Part shown: positions 41,280 through 48,647 of the stretch, piece after piece
Position numbering within the stretch: position 1 is the first letter of the stretch
Layout of the letters: the number at the start of each line of letters is the position of its first letter
Assembly (NCBI RefSeq): GCF_001499995.1
Contig: NZ_LQIU01000014.1
Coordinates: 1-64,000 of the forward strand
DNA length: 64,000 nucleotides
From: Mycobacterium sp. IS-1496
Lineage (GTDB): Bacteria; Actinomycetota; Actinomycetes; Mycobacteriales; Mycobacteriaceae
Direction: 5' to 3'
Translations under genes and position numbers: made by a program
Notes under the pieces: model-generated
Databases searched by the model: none
Seen by the model: the letters and a program-made list of their open reading frames with translations, nothing else
Told to the model about the DNA's origin: nothing

Positions 41280-42656
41280 ATGAGCGATGGGGAGACGCCG
41301 ACCGACACGACCGGCCCGACACGGGCTCCCACGAGCACACGGCGTGCCGTCCTCAACACCATCAGGGGGTCGGCGGGAAACCTGGTCGAGTGGTACGACG
41401 TCTACGTCTACACCGTGTTCGCGACGTACTTCGAGGCGCAGTTCTTCGATTCCGACGACGAGAACTCCACGCTGTACATCTACGCGATCTTCGCGGTGAC
41501 GTTCGTGATGCGGCCGGTGGGTTCGTGGTTCTTCGGGCGCTTCGCGGACCGGCGGGGGCGCAAGGCCGCGTTGATGGTCAGCATCACCGTGATGTCGTCG
41601 TGCTCGTTCGTGGTCGCCGTCATGCCCACCCGGGAGGTCATCGGCTACTGGGCGGCGGTGATCCTCATCGCGGCCAGGCTCCTGCAGGGGTTCGCCACCG
41701 GCGGTGAGTACGGCACCTCGGCGACGTACATGTCCGAGGCGGCCACCCCGCGCAGGCGCGGCTTCCTGTCGTCGTTCCAGTACGTCACCCTCGTCGGTGG
41801 GCACGTGCTCGCGCAGTTCACGCTGCTGATCGCGCTCGCCGTCCTGGACGTCGAGGCGGTGACCGAATGGGGTTGGCGGATCGGCTTCTTCATCGGCGGC
41901 ATCGCGGCCCTGGTGGTGCTGTGGATGCGCCGTTCGATGGACGAATCGCTCAGCGACTCCCACCTGGAAGCGATCCGCGAAGGCAAGGACCGCGAGGCCG
42001 GTTCGGTGAAGGCGCTGTTCACCACGCACTGGCGGGCCCTGCTGCTGTGCTTCCTCATCACCGCGGGCGGCACGGTGGCGTTCTACACGTACACGATCAA
42101 CGCACCGGCGATCGTGAAGTCCACCTTCGGAGACGATCGGGCGCTGACCGGGACGTGGATCAACCTGCTCGGCCTGATCTTCCTGATGTTGCTGCAGCCG
42201 CTCGGCGGGTTGCTCAGCGACAAGGTGGGCCGCAAACCCCTGCTGGTCTCCTTCGCCGTCGGCGGCGTCCTCTACACCTATGTGCTGTTGACGTACCTGC
42301 CGCAGACCACGTCGCCGCTGATGGCGTTCGCGCTGACCGCGGTCGGGTACGTGATCCTGACCGGCTACACGTCGGTCAACGCGATCGTGAAGGCGGAGTT
42401 GTTCCCCGCCGACGTCCGCGCGCTCGGTGTCGGATTGGGCTACGCGCTGGCCAATTCGGCGTTCGGCGGCACGGCGCCGCTGCTGTATCAGGGGGCGAAG
42501 TCGGCCGACCGGATCGGTCTGTTCATCGTGTACGTCACGGTGGTGATCGGGGTCAGCCTGCTGGTCTACATCTTCGGCTTGAAGAACAAGGGGATCACCG
42601 CGCTGGACCGCGAACAGGGCAGCGCCTGGAAGGTGCCCGAGCCGGCGGTCCGCTGA
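41280..42656 (+). CDS. MFS transporter, metabolite:H+ symporter (MHS) family
   Basis: A 458-residue, 12-TM transporter. MHS family signatures are GNLVEWYDVYVYTVFATYF (TM1), RPVGSWFFGRFADRRGRK (the loop 2-3 motif) and RLLQGFATGGEYGTSATYMSEA (TM4). These proteins import organic acids or small zwitterions such as alpha-ketoglutarate, citrate or betaine. It is divergent from the thiocyanate hydrolase operon and could import its substrate or a coordinated compound, but the family does not usually carry inorganic anions, so the link is only positional. ATG 41280 is the natural start. Confidence 0.9.
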   Translation: MSDGETPTDTTGPTRAPTSTRRAVLNTIRGSAGNLVEWYDVYVYTVFATYFEAQFFDSDDENSTLYIYAIFAVTFVMRPVGSWFFGRFADRRGRKAALMVSITVMSSCSFVVAVMPTREVIGYWAAVILIAARLLQGFATGGEYGTSATYMSEAATPRRRGFLSSFQYVTLVGGHVLAQFTLLIALAVLDVEAVTEWGWRIGFFIGGIAALVVLWMRRSMDESLSDSHLEAIREGKDREAGSVKALFTTHWRALLLCFLITAGGTVAFYTYTINAPAIVKSTFGDDRALTGTWINLLGLIFLMLLQPLGGLLSDKVGRKPLLVSFAVGGVLYTYVLLTYLPQTTSPLMAFALTAVGYVILTGYTSVNAIVKAELFPADVRALGVGLGYALANSAFGGTAPLLYQGAKSADRIGLFIVYVTVVIGVSLLVYIFGLKNKGITALDREQGSAWKVPEPAVR

Positions 42657-42668
42657 CCGGCCCGGCGG

Positions 42669-43556
42669 TCAGGCCGGTGTCATCGACACCAGGTGATAGA
42701 CCTTCACGCGCCCGGGCACTTTGGCGTGACACTGCGACAGCAGCGGTTCCGACCACCCTTCGTCGAGCGTCACCTCGACCGGGCCAGCGTCGCCGTCGAG
42801 CACCACCCGGTGGACGTCGTCGTCCCGCTCGACGGACAGCGGTGAGAGGCTCGCGATGCGATCGTCCCCGTACTTCTCGCGCGCGAAATACTGCGCCGCC
42901 TGCACCGCATGCGGCAGCGAGGTGCGGCCACGCAGGTACCGGTTGTCCAACCGGCCGTCGTGATAGAGCCGGACGAGCTCGGCCGCATCGGTGGAGTCCA
43001 CCCGCCCGTAACACAGCCCCTCCGGCAGGATGAGCATCGTCGCCGCGAAGCGGTCACCGCCCAGATGGGAACACTCCCAGGCACTTTCGGGATAGGCGGC
43101 GGCGATGGCCGCGATGGCGCCGCGGCCGCGCACCGCGCAGCACTGGTCATGTCTGCCGTGCGCGCAGACGGCCACGACCGGATCGGTGGACAGGGCGCCG
43201 TCGGATCCGTCCAGTGCGAGGTCGAGGTAGTCGCCCGGGGCGTCGACCTCCCCGGAGTACAGCGCCTCGCTGCCGAGCCCCGTCCTGGCCACGAACCACC
43301 GCCACCGGGGGGTGGCGGACCGACGGCCGTGGCGGCGGATGGCGGCGATGCGCATCTTGGCGCCCTCGATGCGGCGGACGATCGCCCGTCCGAGTTCGGG
43401 ATCGATCACCGCGGGCGATTGCAGGAACGCCGAAGGCCCCCAGCCGCCGGGCAGTTCGAGCAACACCCACGAGGTCCCGGCTGAGGCGGTGCCGTACATC
43501 GGATCGCCACGATGCAGCGACTGGTCACTGCACGGCGTGCGCTTGCGCATCGTCAT
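42669..43556 (-). CDS. sucrase/ferredoxin-like (Apd1-type) Fe-S protein
   Basis: A 295-residue protein of the sucrase/ferredoxin-like family, a thioredoxin-fold [2Fe-2S] protein related to yeast Apd1. Likely ligands are Cys131, Cys139 or Cys140 in CAHGRHDQCCAVRG and His164 in WECSHLGGDRFA; His ligation with Cys is typical of this family. A further conserved block is LPEGLCYGRVD. It should be an electron-transfer protein. Its ATG overlaps the JmjC gene stop by 4 nt, making it the third cistron after the repeat peptide and the oxygenase. It is thus a plausible electron donor or cofactor-maintaining partner. Confidence 0.85.
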   Translation of the reverse strand: MTMRKRTPCSDQSLHRGDPMYGTASAGTSWVLLELPGGWGPSAFLQSPAVIDPELGRAIVRRIEGAKMRIAAIRRHGRRSATPRWRWFVARTGLGSEALYSGEVDAPGDYLDLALDGSDGALSTDPVVAVCAHGRHDQCCAVRGRGAIAAIAAAYPESAWECSHLGGDRFAATMLILPEGLCYGRVDSTDAAELVRLYHDGRLDNRYLRGRTSLPHAVQAAQYFAREKYGDDRIASLSPLSVERDDDVHRVVLDGDAGPVEVTLDEGWSEPLLSQCHAKVPGRVKVYHLVSMTPA

Positions 43557-44767
43557 GCGGTGGCCGGCGCCGGTGTCACGACCGCTTCGCGCAGCAGTCT
43601 GCGGATCAGCACGGTGCCGTCGGCCCGGTCGAGTCCGGGGAGGTTGCCCGCGTCGGCCACCATCCCGCGGTGCAGCGCGAGCACCGCCTCCGCGCAGGAG
43701 GCGGGGAAGGAGATGACCCGGTCGGGTAGTCGCAGCGCGATCCGGTCACCGGCGGTGTCGACCGTCGCGACCAGCCCGTGGCGCCAGCGCACCGGGGTGG
43801 TGTCGGCGTGCGCGGCCGCGTCCAGCGTCGCCAACGGACGGACGGCGACCGGACGGGTCCGTTCGGTGTGCCTGCGCGTCAACCGATCTGCGGCCGCGCC
43901 GCTGAGCGCGGTCGCATCGTCGCGCATGGTCTCGACCATCTGCGCCATCACCTTGGTCACCGTGGCGATGATCTCATCGTGATCGGCCGGGTCGCCGCCC
44001 ATGGGCAGCGACGCCCGGAACGCGGGGTCGTCCGCCAGCACGTCGACGACGGCGCGGGCCACGTCGACGCCCGTCACGGCCGACACTCCGATAGTGAGGT
44101 GGATCGACGTCGTGTCGAGGGCCTGAGCCGAATGCACCCATCCGCGAGGGAGATACAGCGCGTCACCGGCGGACAGCACGGTGTCGACCACGGGTTCGGC
44201 GGCGGCGCGCCGGGCCACCGCGGCCCGGTGTCGCGTCCACGGCTGCGACGGCAGCGGGTGCGGATGGACGGGTTCGTGGACGACCCAGCGCTTCTGGCCT
44301 GCCGTCTGCAGCACGAAGACGTCGTGGACGTCGTAGTGCGGTTCGAAGCCCTGGTTGTCCGGGGGCGTGATGTAGGCGTTGGCCTGGACCGGATGGCCGA
44401 GGTCGTCGACGAGGTGGCGGACGAAGTCGATCACCGGCGGCCAGAGACGGTGCAGACCCTGCAGCACGATGGTTGCGCCCCCGGCGAACTGGGTGAGCAC
44501 CTTGGCGGAGTCGACCTGGTCGGGCATCTCCGCGCCGAACCCGGCCGGCCCGAGGTAGCAGTCCTTGGCGAGGACGTCACCCTCTTTGGCGAGCCGGATG
44601 AACGGGGCGCGTACCCCGCGCTCGGCGATCAGCTCGTCGACCATGCCGGGCGAGAGCAGATCCCCGAAGTCGCGGGGCAGCGCCTCGGAACGGCTGAGCA
44701 GCGGTCGGCGACCCCAGTGTTCGGTGGCGAACGTGTGCGGGTCGGTGGCGATGCAGCGGCTCAGCAT
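43553..44767 (-). CDS. JmjC/cupin 2-oxoglutarate oxygenase (ROXA/No66-like)
   Basis: A 404-residue cupin-fold oxygenase with the Fe(II) triad His144 and Asp146 (EPHYDVHDVF) and His212 (LPRGWVHSAQ). Lys159 (GQKRWVVHEP) is a possible 2-oxoglutarate ligand. The C-terminal helical/winged part (~230-404) is as in ribosomal oxygenases that hydroxylate Arg or His in proteins. In this position, 9 nt after a 60-residue repeat peptide and overlapping a ferredoxin-like gene, its substrate is most simply that peptide. General ribosomal protein hydroxylation is the alternative. No RBS problem: the ATG follows directly after the peptide stop. Confidence 0.87.
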   Translation of the reverse strand: MLSRCIATDPHTFATEHWGRRPLLSRSEALPRDFGDLLSPGMVDELIAERGVRAPFIRLAKEGDVLAKDCYLGPAGFGAEMPDQVDSAKVLTQFAGGATIVLQGLHRLWPPVIDFVRHLVDDLGHPVQANAYITPPDNQGFEPHYDVHDVFVLQTAGQKRWVVHEPVHPHPLPSQPWTRHRAAVARRAAAEPVVDTVLSAGDALYLPRGWVHSAQALDTTSIHLTIGVSAVTGVDVARAVVDVLADDPAFRASLPMGGDPADHDEIIATVTKVMAQMVETMRDDATALSGAAADRLTRRHTERTRPVAVRPLATLDAAAHADTTPVRWRHGLVATVDTAGDRIALRLPDRVISFPASCAEAVLALHRGMVADAGNLPGLDRADGTVLIRRLLREAVVTPAPATA

Positions 44768-44776
44768 GTCGATCGG

Positions 44777-44959
44777 TCAGGCGGTGCCGTCGGCTCCGCC
44801 GTCGTGGCCTTCCGGGTTCGAGCCGCCGTCGGCGGTTCCCTCGCCGGCGTCAGCGGTGCCGTCGGCTCCGCCGTCGTGGCCCTCGGGGTTGGATCCGCCG
44901 TCAGCGGTGCCTTCTCCGCCGCCGGGCGTGGTGGTGATGTCGTCGTCGTCGAGCGCCAT
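44777..44959 (-). CDS. 60-residue repeat peptide, candidate RiPP precursor or oxygenase substrate
   Basis: A peptide with a short acidic leader-like start, MALDDDDITTTPGG, followed by two copies of a 22-residue unit (residues 15-36 and 39-60, joined by Asp-Ala). Each unit contains GEGTADGG, SNPEG, HDGGADGTA. It has no Cys, no Lys or Arg, and no hydrophobic segment. ATG 44959 is preceded by AAAGGAA 5 nt upstream; a GTG at 44977 is possible but lacks that spacing. The two units are identical in protein yet differ at nine codon positions, all synonymous, so the sequence is under protein-level selection. It sits 9 nt before the JmjC oxygenase gene. Confidence 0.72.
   Translation of the reverse strand: MALDDDDITTTPGGGEGTADGGSNPEGHDGGADGTADAGEGTADGGSNPEGHDGGADGTA
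44780..44917. repeat. tandem coding repeat (22 codons, two copies)
   Basis: Units at 44780-44845 and 44852-44917, separated by 6 nt. I count 9 differing codons out of 22, all silent. This indicates an old duplication maintained at protein level, rather than recent slippage. Confidence 0.85.
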
Positions 44960-45263
44960 GGTGTTCCTTTCTGTCACCGCAACCGCGTCGAGTACCGACT
45001 CCGGCCGTCAGGGCGGCCGAGAGCGGACGGGGTACCGGCACGCTGCCCTGCCAGTGTTGCCGATGTCAGGCCCGGTGAAACGGCGTTCGGTGATCTTCGC
45101 TGGGGCCATCGGTGCCGAACCGTGGCATCCGCTGCCCGCCAGATGATTTCGAGCATGCCGTACTCGAATGCGACGGTGGTGTCCGGCGGGCTGATCGTCC
45201 TATAACGATGCCACTGGTACCGTAACGCGCGATACGCGCACCGCGTTCGAAGGAGGAGGATCG
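44960..45263. other. divergent intergenic region upstream of the repeat-peptide operon
   Basis: A 304-bp gap between the peptide operon and the epimerase gene, so it should contain both promoters. Visible items are TATAAC at 45201-45206, the inverted repeat GCGCG-ATA-CGCGC at 45227-45239, and a strong ribosome site (AAGGAGGAGG) just before the epimerase ATG. I could not find a convincing -35/-10 pair for the peptide side. Confidence 0.45.
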
Positions 45264-46241
45264 ATGCTGATCGGCGTCACCGGTGGAACCGGATACGTGG
45301 GGGCCCATTGCGTCCGTGCGCTTCTGGCCGACGGCCATCGGGTACGGCTGCTCGTCGGGCCCGACGCCGAAGGTGCCACGGTACTCGACCGCCTCGCCGA
45401 ACTCGGAGACGTCGAGGTGTTCTCCGGTGACATCCGCGATGCCACGACCATCGACCGGCTGCTCGACGGCTGCGACGCCGTGCTGCACGGGGCGGGCGTG
45501 GTGGGCACCGACAACCGGCGCGCGGCACTGATGTGGGAGGTCAACGCCTACGCGACGGAGGCGCTGCTCACCCAGGCCGTCCGCGCCGGCCTCGACCCCG
45601 TCGTATCGGTGAGCAGCTACAGCTCACTGTTCCCACCGCCCGACGGGATCATCGGCCCGGACACGCCGCCGGCGAACGGCCGCAGCGCCTACGCGAAGAC
45701 CAAGGGGTACGCCGACCGGGCCGCCAGGCGGCTCCAGGCCGACGGAGCGCCCGTCGTCGTCACCTACCCGTCGAGCGTGGTGGGTCCGGCGTTCCACACC
45801 GCACCCGGCGTCACCGAACGCGGGTGGGCGCCGATCGTGCGGTTCGGGGTGGCCCCCAGGTTGCGTGGCGGGATGCAGATGATCGACGTGCGTGACGTCG
45901 CCGCCGTCCACGCGGCGGTGATGAAACCCGGCCGTGGGCCGCGACGGTATGTGTGCGGTGGCGAACTGATCACCTTCGACGGGATGATCGACGCGCTCGA
46001 GCGCGGGTCGGGTCGACGGATCCGGCGGATCCCGTTGAGCCAAGGCGTCTTTCGCGGGATGAGCCGAATCGGCGACACGCTGGCCGGCATCGTGCCGCTC
46101 GGCGACGGGCTCTCCTACGAGGCCGCGCTGCTGCTCACGGCCGCGACCCCGACCGACGACTCGGCCACTCTGGCCGACTTCGGCCTGACGTGGCGGTCGC
46201 CGACCGACGCGATCATCGCGTCGTTCACGCCGGGTCCGTAA
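45264..46241 (+). CDS. NAD-dependent epimerase/dehydratase (extended SDR)
   Basis: A 325-residue extended SDR. The Rossmann motif GGTGYVGAH is at ~7-15, Asp in the NAD site GPDAEGAT region, and the active-site YAKTKGYADRAARRL holds the Tyr-x-x-x-Lys pair. It resembles mycobacterial dihydroflavonol-4-reductase/3-beta-HSD-like proteins whose substrates are unknown. ATG 45264 is preceded by AAGGAGGAGG, one of the strongest ribosome sites in the window. It is monocistronic, divergent from the peptide operon and convergent with the MarR gene. Confidence 0.88.
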   Translation: MLIGVTGGTGYVGAHCVRALLADGHRVRLLVGPDAEGATVLDRLAELGDVEVFSGDIRDATTIDRLLDGCDAVLHGAGVVGTDNRRAALMWEVNAYATEALLTQAVRAGLDPVVSVSSYSSLFPPPDGIIGPDTPPANGRSAYAKTKGYADRAARRLQADGAPVVVTYPSSVVGPAFHTAPGVTERGWAPIVRFGVAPRLRGGMQMIDVRDVAAVHAAVMKPGRGPRRYVCGGELITFDGMIDALERGSGRRIRRIPLSQGVFRGMSRIGDTLAGIVPLGDGLSYEAALLLTAATPTDDSATLADFGLTWRSPTDAIIASFTPGP

Positions 46242-46244
46242 CCG

Positions 46245-46736
46245 TCAGGCGCCGCGCTGCGTGGCACCGATCCGTACGGTCAGCGATGGTGCGACCTCGG
46301 CGGTCAGCTCGCGGATCGCCGGGATGGCCGCGACGAGCGCGTCGACGTGGGTGTCGGGCAGCGCGGTGAGCGCAGCGGACACCGAGCGTGTGATGGCGTT
46401 CTCGATGGCCTCCCGCTCGGCGAGCGCGCGGGACGTCGGCTGCAGCAGCGAGACCCGGCGGTCGCGCGGGTCGGCGTGTTTGTCGAGCAGTCCGCGTTCC
46501 ATCAGCGAGCGGACCGCCGTGCTGACGTTGCTCGACTGCATGGTCGTGGCCGCGGCCACCTCGGACACGCTGCGGCCGGGCTCGTCCATCACCGCCCGCA
46601 GCACCGTGAGCTCCGAGGCGGGTAGCGGCTCCAGGCCCACCTGCGCCGGGCCGAACCGGGCGATCCGCCACGACAGGTCGTGCAGGGCGAGCGCCAGGTC
46701 GCGGTGGCCGCCGGTGGGTTCGCTCACATCCGCCAT
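46245..46736 (-). CDS. MarR family transcriptional regulator
   Basis: A 163-residue winged-helix dimeric regulator: LPASELTVLRAVMDEPGRSVSEVAAATTMQSSNVSTAVRSLMERGLLDKHADPRDRRVSLLQPT. The HTH and the beta-wing DPRDRR are typical of MarR. ATG 46736 gives MADVSEPTGG; an ATG at 46754 is also in frame. It is divergent from an MFS exporter, whose promoter carries a palindrome between -35 and -10, so it probably represses the exporter and itself until a drug ligand binds. Confidence 0.87.
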   Translation of the reverse strand: MADVSEPTGGHRDLALALHDLSWRIARFGPAQVGLEPLPASELTVLRAVMDEPGRSVSEVAAATTMQSSNVSTAVRSLMERGLLDKHADPRDRRVSLLQPTSRALAEREAIENAITRSVSAALTALPDTHVDALVAAIPAIRELTAEVAPSLTVRIGATQRGA

Positions 46737-46745
46737 ATGGATATT

Positions 46746-46775
46746 TTGACACATGTATTTCTAGATACGTATGGT
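46746..46775 (+). promoter_or_regulatory. promoter and MarR operator for the MFS exporter
   Basis: TTGACA (46746-46751), 18-nt spacer and TATGGT (46770-46775), a good sigma-A promoter. An imperfect palindrome, ACATGTAT-N6-ATACGTAT (46751-46772), fills the spacer and overlaps the edges of both hexamers, as expected for a MarR dimer site. Transcription would start near 46782, leaving a ~40-nt leader with GGAAGGAA before the exporter ATG. Confidence 0.75.
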
Positions 46776-46820
46776 TTCAAAGGTAGTGCCGGGTCCGCCG
46801 CGCACGCTGGAAGGAAATCC

Positions 46821-48077
46821 ATGCCGGGAAAGGTCGTGGCGGCCGGATCGCCGTCGGCGGCGCTGATCGCCGTCCTCGCCCTGCTCAATGCGGTGGCGCC
46901 GTTCTCCATCGACATGTATCTGTCGGCGTTTCCGCAGATGGCGGAGGAGTTCGGAACGTCCGCGTCGATGATCCAGCTGACGTTGACCACCTTCCTCGTC
47001 GGACTCGCGGTCGGCCAACTCGTGATCGGTCCGCTGTCTGACCGATACGGCCGGCGCGGGCCCCTGCTCATCGGAACCTTGCTGTGTCTGGCCGCGAGCG
47101 CACTGTGCATCGTGGCGCCGTCGATCGAGATCCTCGTCGGCCTGCGGTTCGCGCAGGGATTCGCCGGCGCGGCCGGGGTGGTGCTGGCCCGCGCGATCAT
47201 CGCCGACCGCGCCCGCGGCGCCGACGCCGCGCGACTGTTCGCGGTGATGATGCTCATCAGCGTGCTGGCCCCGATCACGGCGCCCATGCTCGGCGGCGCC
47301 GTCGTCACCACCGTGGGATGGCGGGCCGTCTTCGCGGTGCTGGCGTTGATGAACCTGCTCATGCTGCTCGGCGTGGTCTTCTTCGCGCCCGAGTCGCTAC
47401 CGGCCGAACGTCGCCGCCCCGGTGGGCTCGACGCGTTCCTCACCAGCGCACGCAGCGTGCTCGGCAACCGGCACTACATCGGCTACACGCTCACCATGGC
47501 CTTCGCCGCGGGGGCGATGTTCGCCTACATCTCGGCCTCGCCGTTCGTCCTGCAGAACATCATCGGGCTGTCCCCGGGCATGTACTCGCTGACCTTCGGG
47601 TCCTGCGCGCTGGCCGTCGGTGCGGGCAGTGCGATCTCGGCCCGGCTGGTCAAGAGCGTCTCGCCCCGCTCGGTGCTGCGGGGCGGGGTGTTCGCGATGG
47701 TCACGGTCACCACGCTGCTGTTGGTGACGGTCACCGTGGGACACGTGACCGCTTGGGCGACAATCGGTTTGATGGCCTGCTTCATGGGTTCGGTCGGCTT
47801 CATCTACGCCAACGCCGCGATGCTGGCCACCACCGAGGTCAGACACGCCGCCGGGACCGGCTCGGCCGTGCTCGGGTTCCTGCAGTACGGAACCGGGGCG
47901 CTGACCCCGCCTCTGGTCGGGTTGGCGGGTCAGGCCGACGCGGTGCCGATGGGCGTGGTGATGTTCGGGTTCGCGCTGCTCGCGGCCGCCTCATTCGTCC
48001 TTCTCACCCGCGGCCACGTACCCCGCGACGAGGCCGAGGAGGCCGCCGCGGTGTGCGAGCCGGCGGTCACCGGCTGA
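46821..48077 (+). CDS. MFS multidrug efflux transporter, Bcr/CflA type
   Basis: A 418-residue, 12-TM transporter of the DHA1 Bcr/CflA branch. It shows APFSIDMYLSAFPQMAEEFG in TM1, with the family's membrane-embedded Asp, and GPLSDRYGRRGPLL as the loop 2-3 motif. RFAQGFAGAAGVVLARAII (TM4) and ITAPMLGGAVV (motif C, TM5) mark it as a drug/H+ antiporter. ATG 46821 has GGAAGGAA 6-7 nt upstream. It is controlled by the divergent MarR gene. The substrate is not predictable (bicyclomycin, chloramphenicol or similar). Confidence 0.9.
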   Translation: MPGKVVAAGSPSAALIAVLALLNAVAPFSIDMYLSAFPQMAEEFGTSASMIQLTLTTFLVGLAVGQLVIGPLSDRYGRRGPLLIGTLLCLAASALCIVAPSIEILVGLRFAQGFAGAAGVVLARAIIADRARGADAARLFAVMMLISVLAPITAPMLGGAVVTTVGWRAVFAVLALMNLLMLLGVVFFAPESLPAERRRPGGLDAFLTSARSVLGNRHYIGYTLTMAFAAGAMFAYISASPFVLQNIIGLSPGMYSLTFGSCALAVGAGSAISARLVKSVSPRSVLRGGVFAMVTVTTLLLVTVTVGHVTAWATIGLMACFMGSVGFIYANAAMLATTEVRHAAGTGSAVLGFLQYGTGALTPPLVGLAGQADAVPMGVVMFGFALLAAASFVLLTRGHVPRDEAEEAAAVCEPAVTG

Positions 48078-48101
48078 GCAGCACCTCCGGCTCGGCGCGA
48101 A

Positions 48102-48563
48102 TCAGTCGCGTGTGTGGTGCATCCCGAACGGCACCGCCTTGAGCAGCGTCACCGGGACCGACGCACCGCTGGGCACCTCGTACGTGCGTCGGTCACCCGC
48201 GCGGGCGCCGATCAGTGCCTCACCGAGCGGCGAGTTCACCGAGTACACCTCGAGATCGCCGTACTCCGCCCCGCGGACCCCCAGCAGGAACGTCTCCTGG
48301 TCCCCGGTCTGGTCGAACCGGACGGTCAGCACCATGCCGGGTTCGGCGACCCCGTCGTCGGGCGGATCCTCGCCGACCACGGCGTTGAGCAGCAGATCAT
48401 GGATCTGCTGGATACGAGCCTGGCGGGCCCGCTGCACCGCGACGGTGTTCTCCTCGCCGTCGTCGGCGGCCTCGGTGGAGATCAGCGTGCGCAGTTCGGT
48501 CAGCTCGTCCTGCAGGCGCCGATAGGCGACCGGGGTCATCCAAATGCGTTGTGCCGTGGTCAC
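48102..48563 (-). CDS. GreA/GreB family transcription factor
   Basis: A 153-residue protein with the Gre architecture. The N-terminal coiled coil (~1-75, MTPVAYRRLQDELTELRTLI) has an acidic tip EAADDGEENT, and the C-terminal FKBP-like domain (~80-150) contains VYSVNSPLGEALIGARAGDRRTYEVPSG. The acidic tip residues needed for transcript cleavage in the RNA polymerase channel appear to be present. The C-terminal half diverges from canonical mycobacterial GreA, so it is probably a second Gre-like paralogue. It ends 24 nt from the MFS stop, convergently. Confidence 0.87.
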   Translation of the reverse strand: MTTAQRIWMTPVAYRRLQDELTELRTLISTEAADDGEENTVAVQRARQARIQQIHDLLLNAVVGEDPPDDGVAEPGMVLTVRFDQTGDQETFLLGVRGAEYGDLEVYSVNSPLGEALIGARAGDRRTYEVPSGASVPVTLLKAVPFGMHHTRD

Positions 48564-48647
48564 GGGTCCTCCTCGATGAATAGCGCCGGAATCGTCGTCA
48601 GGGGCGGGCCGATGCGCCGCCCCTGACGACTCGATGCGGGTTCGTGG

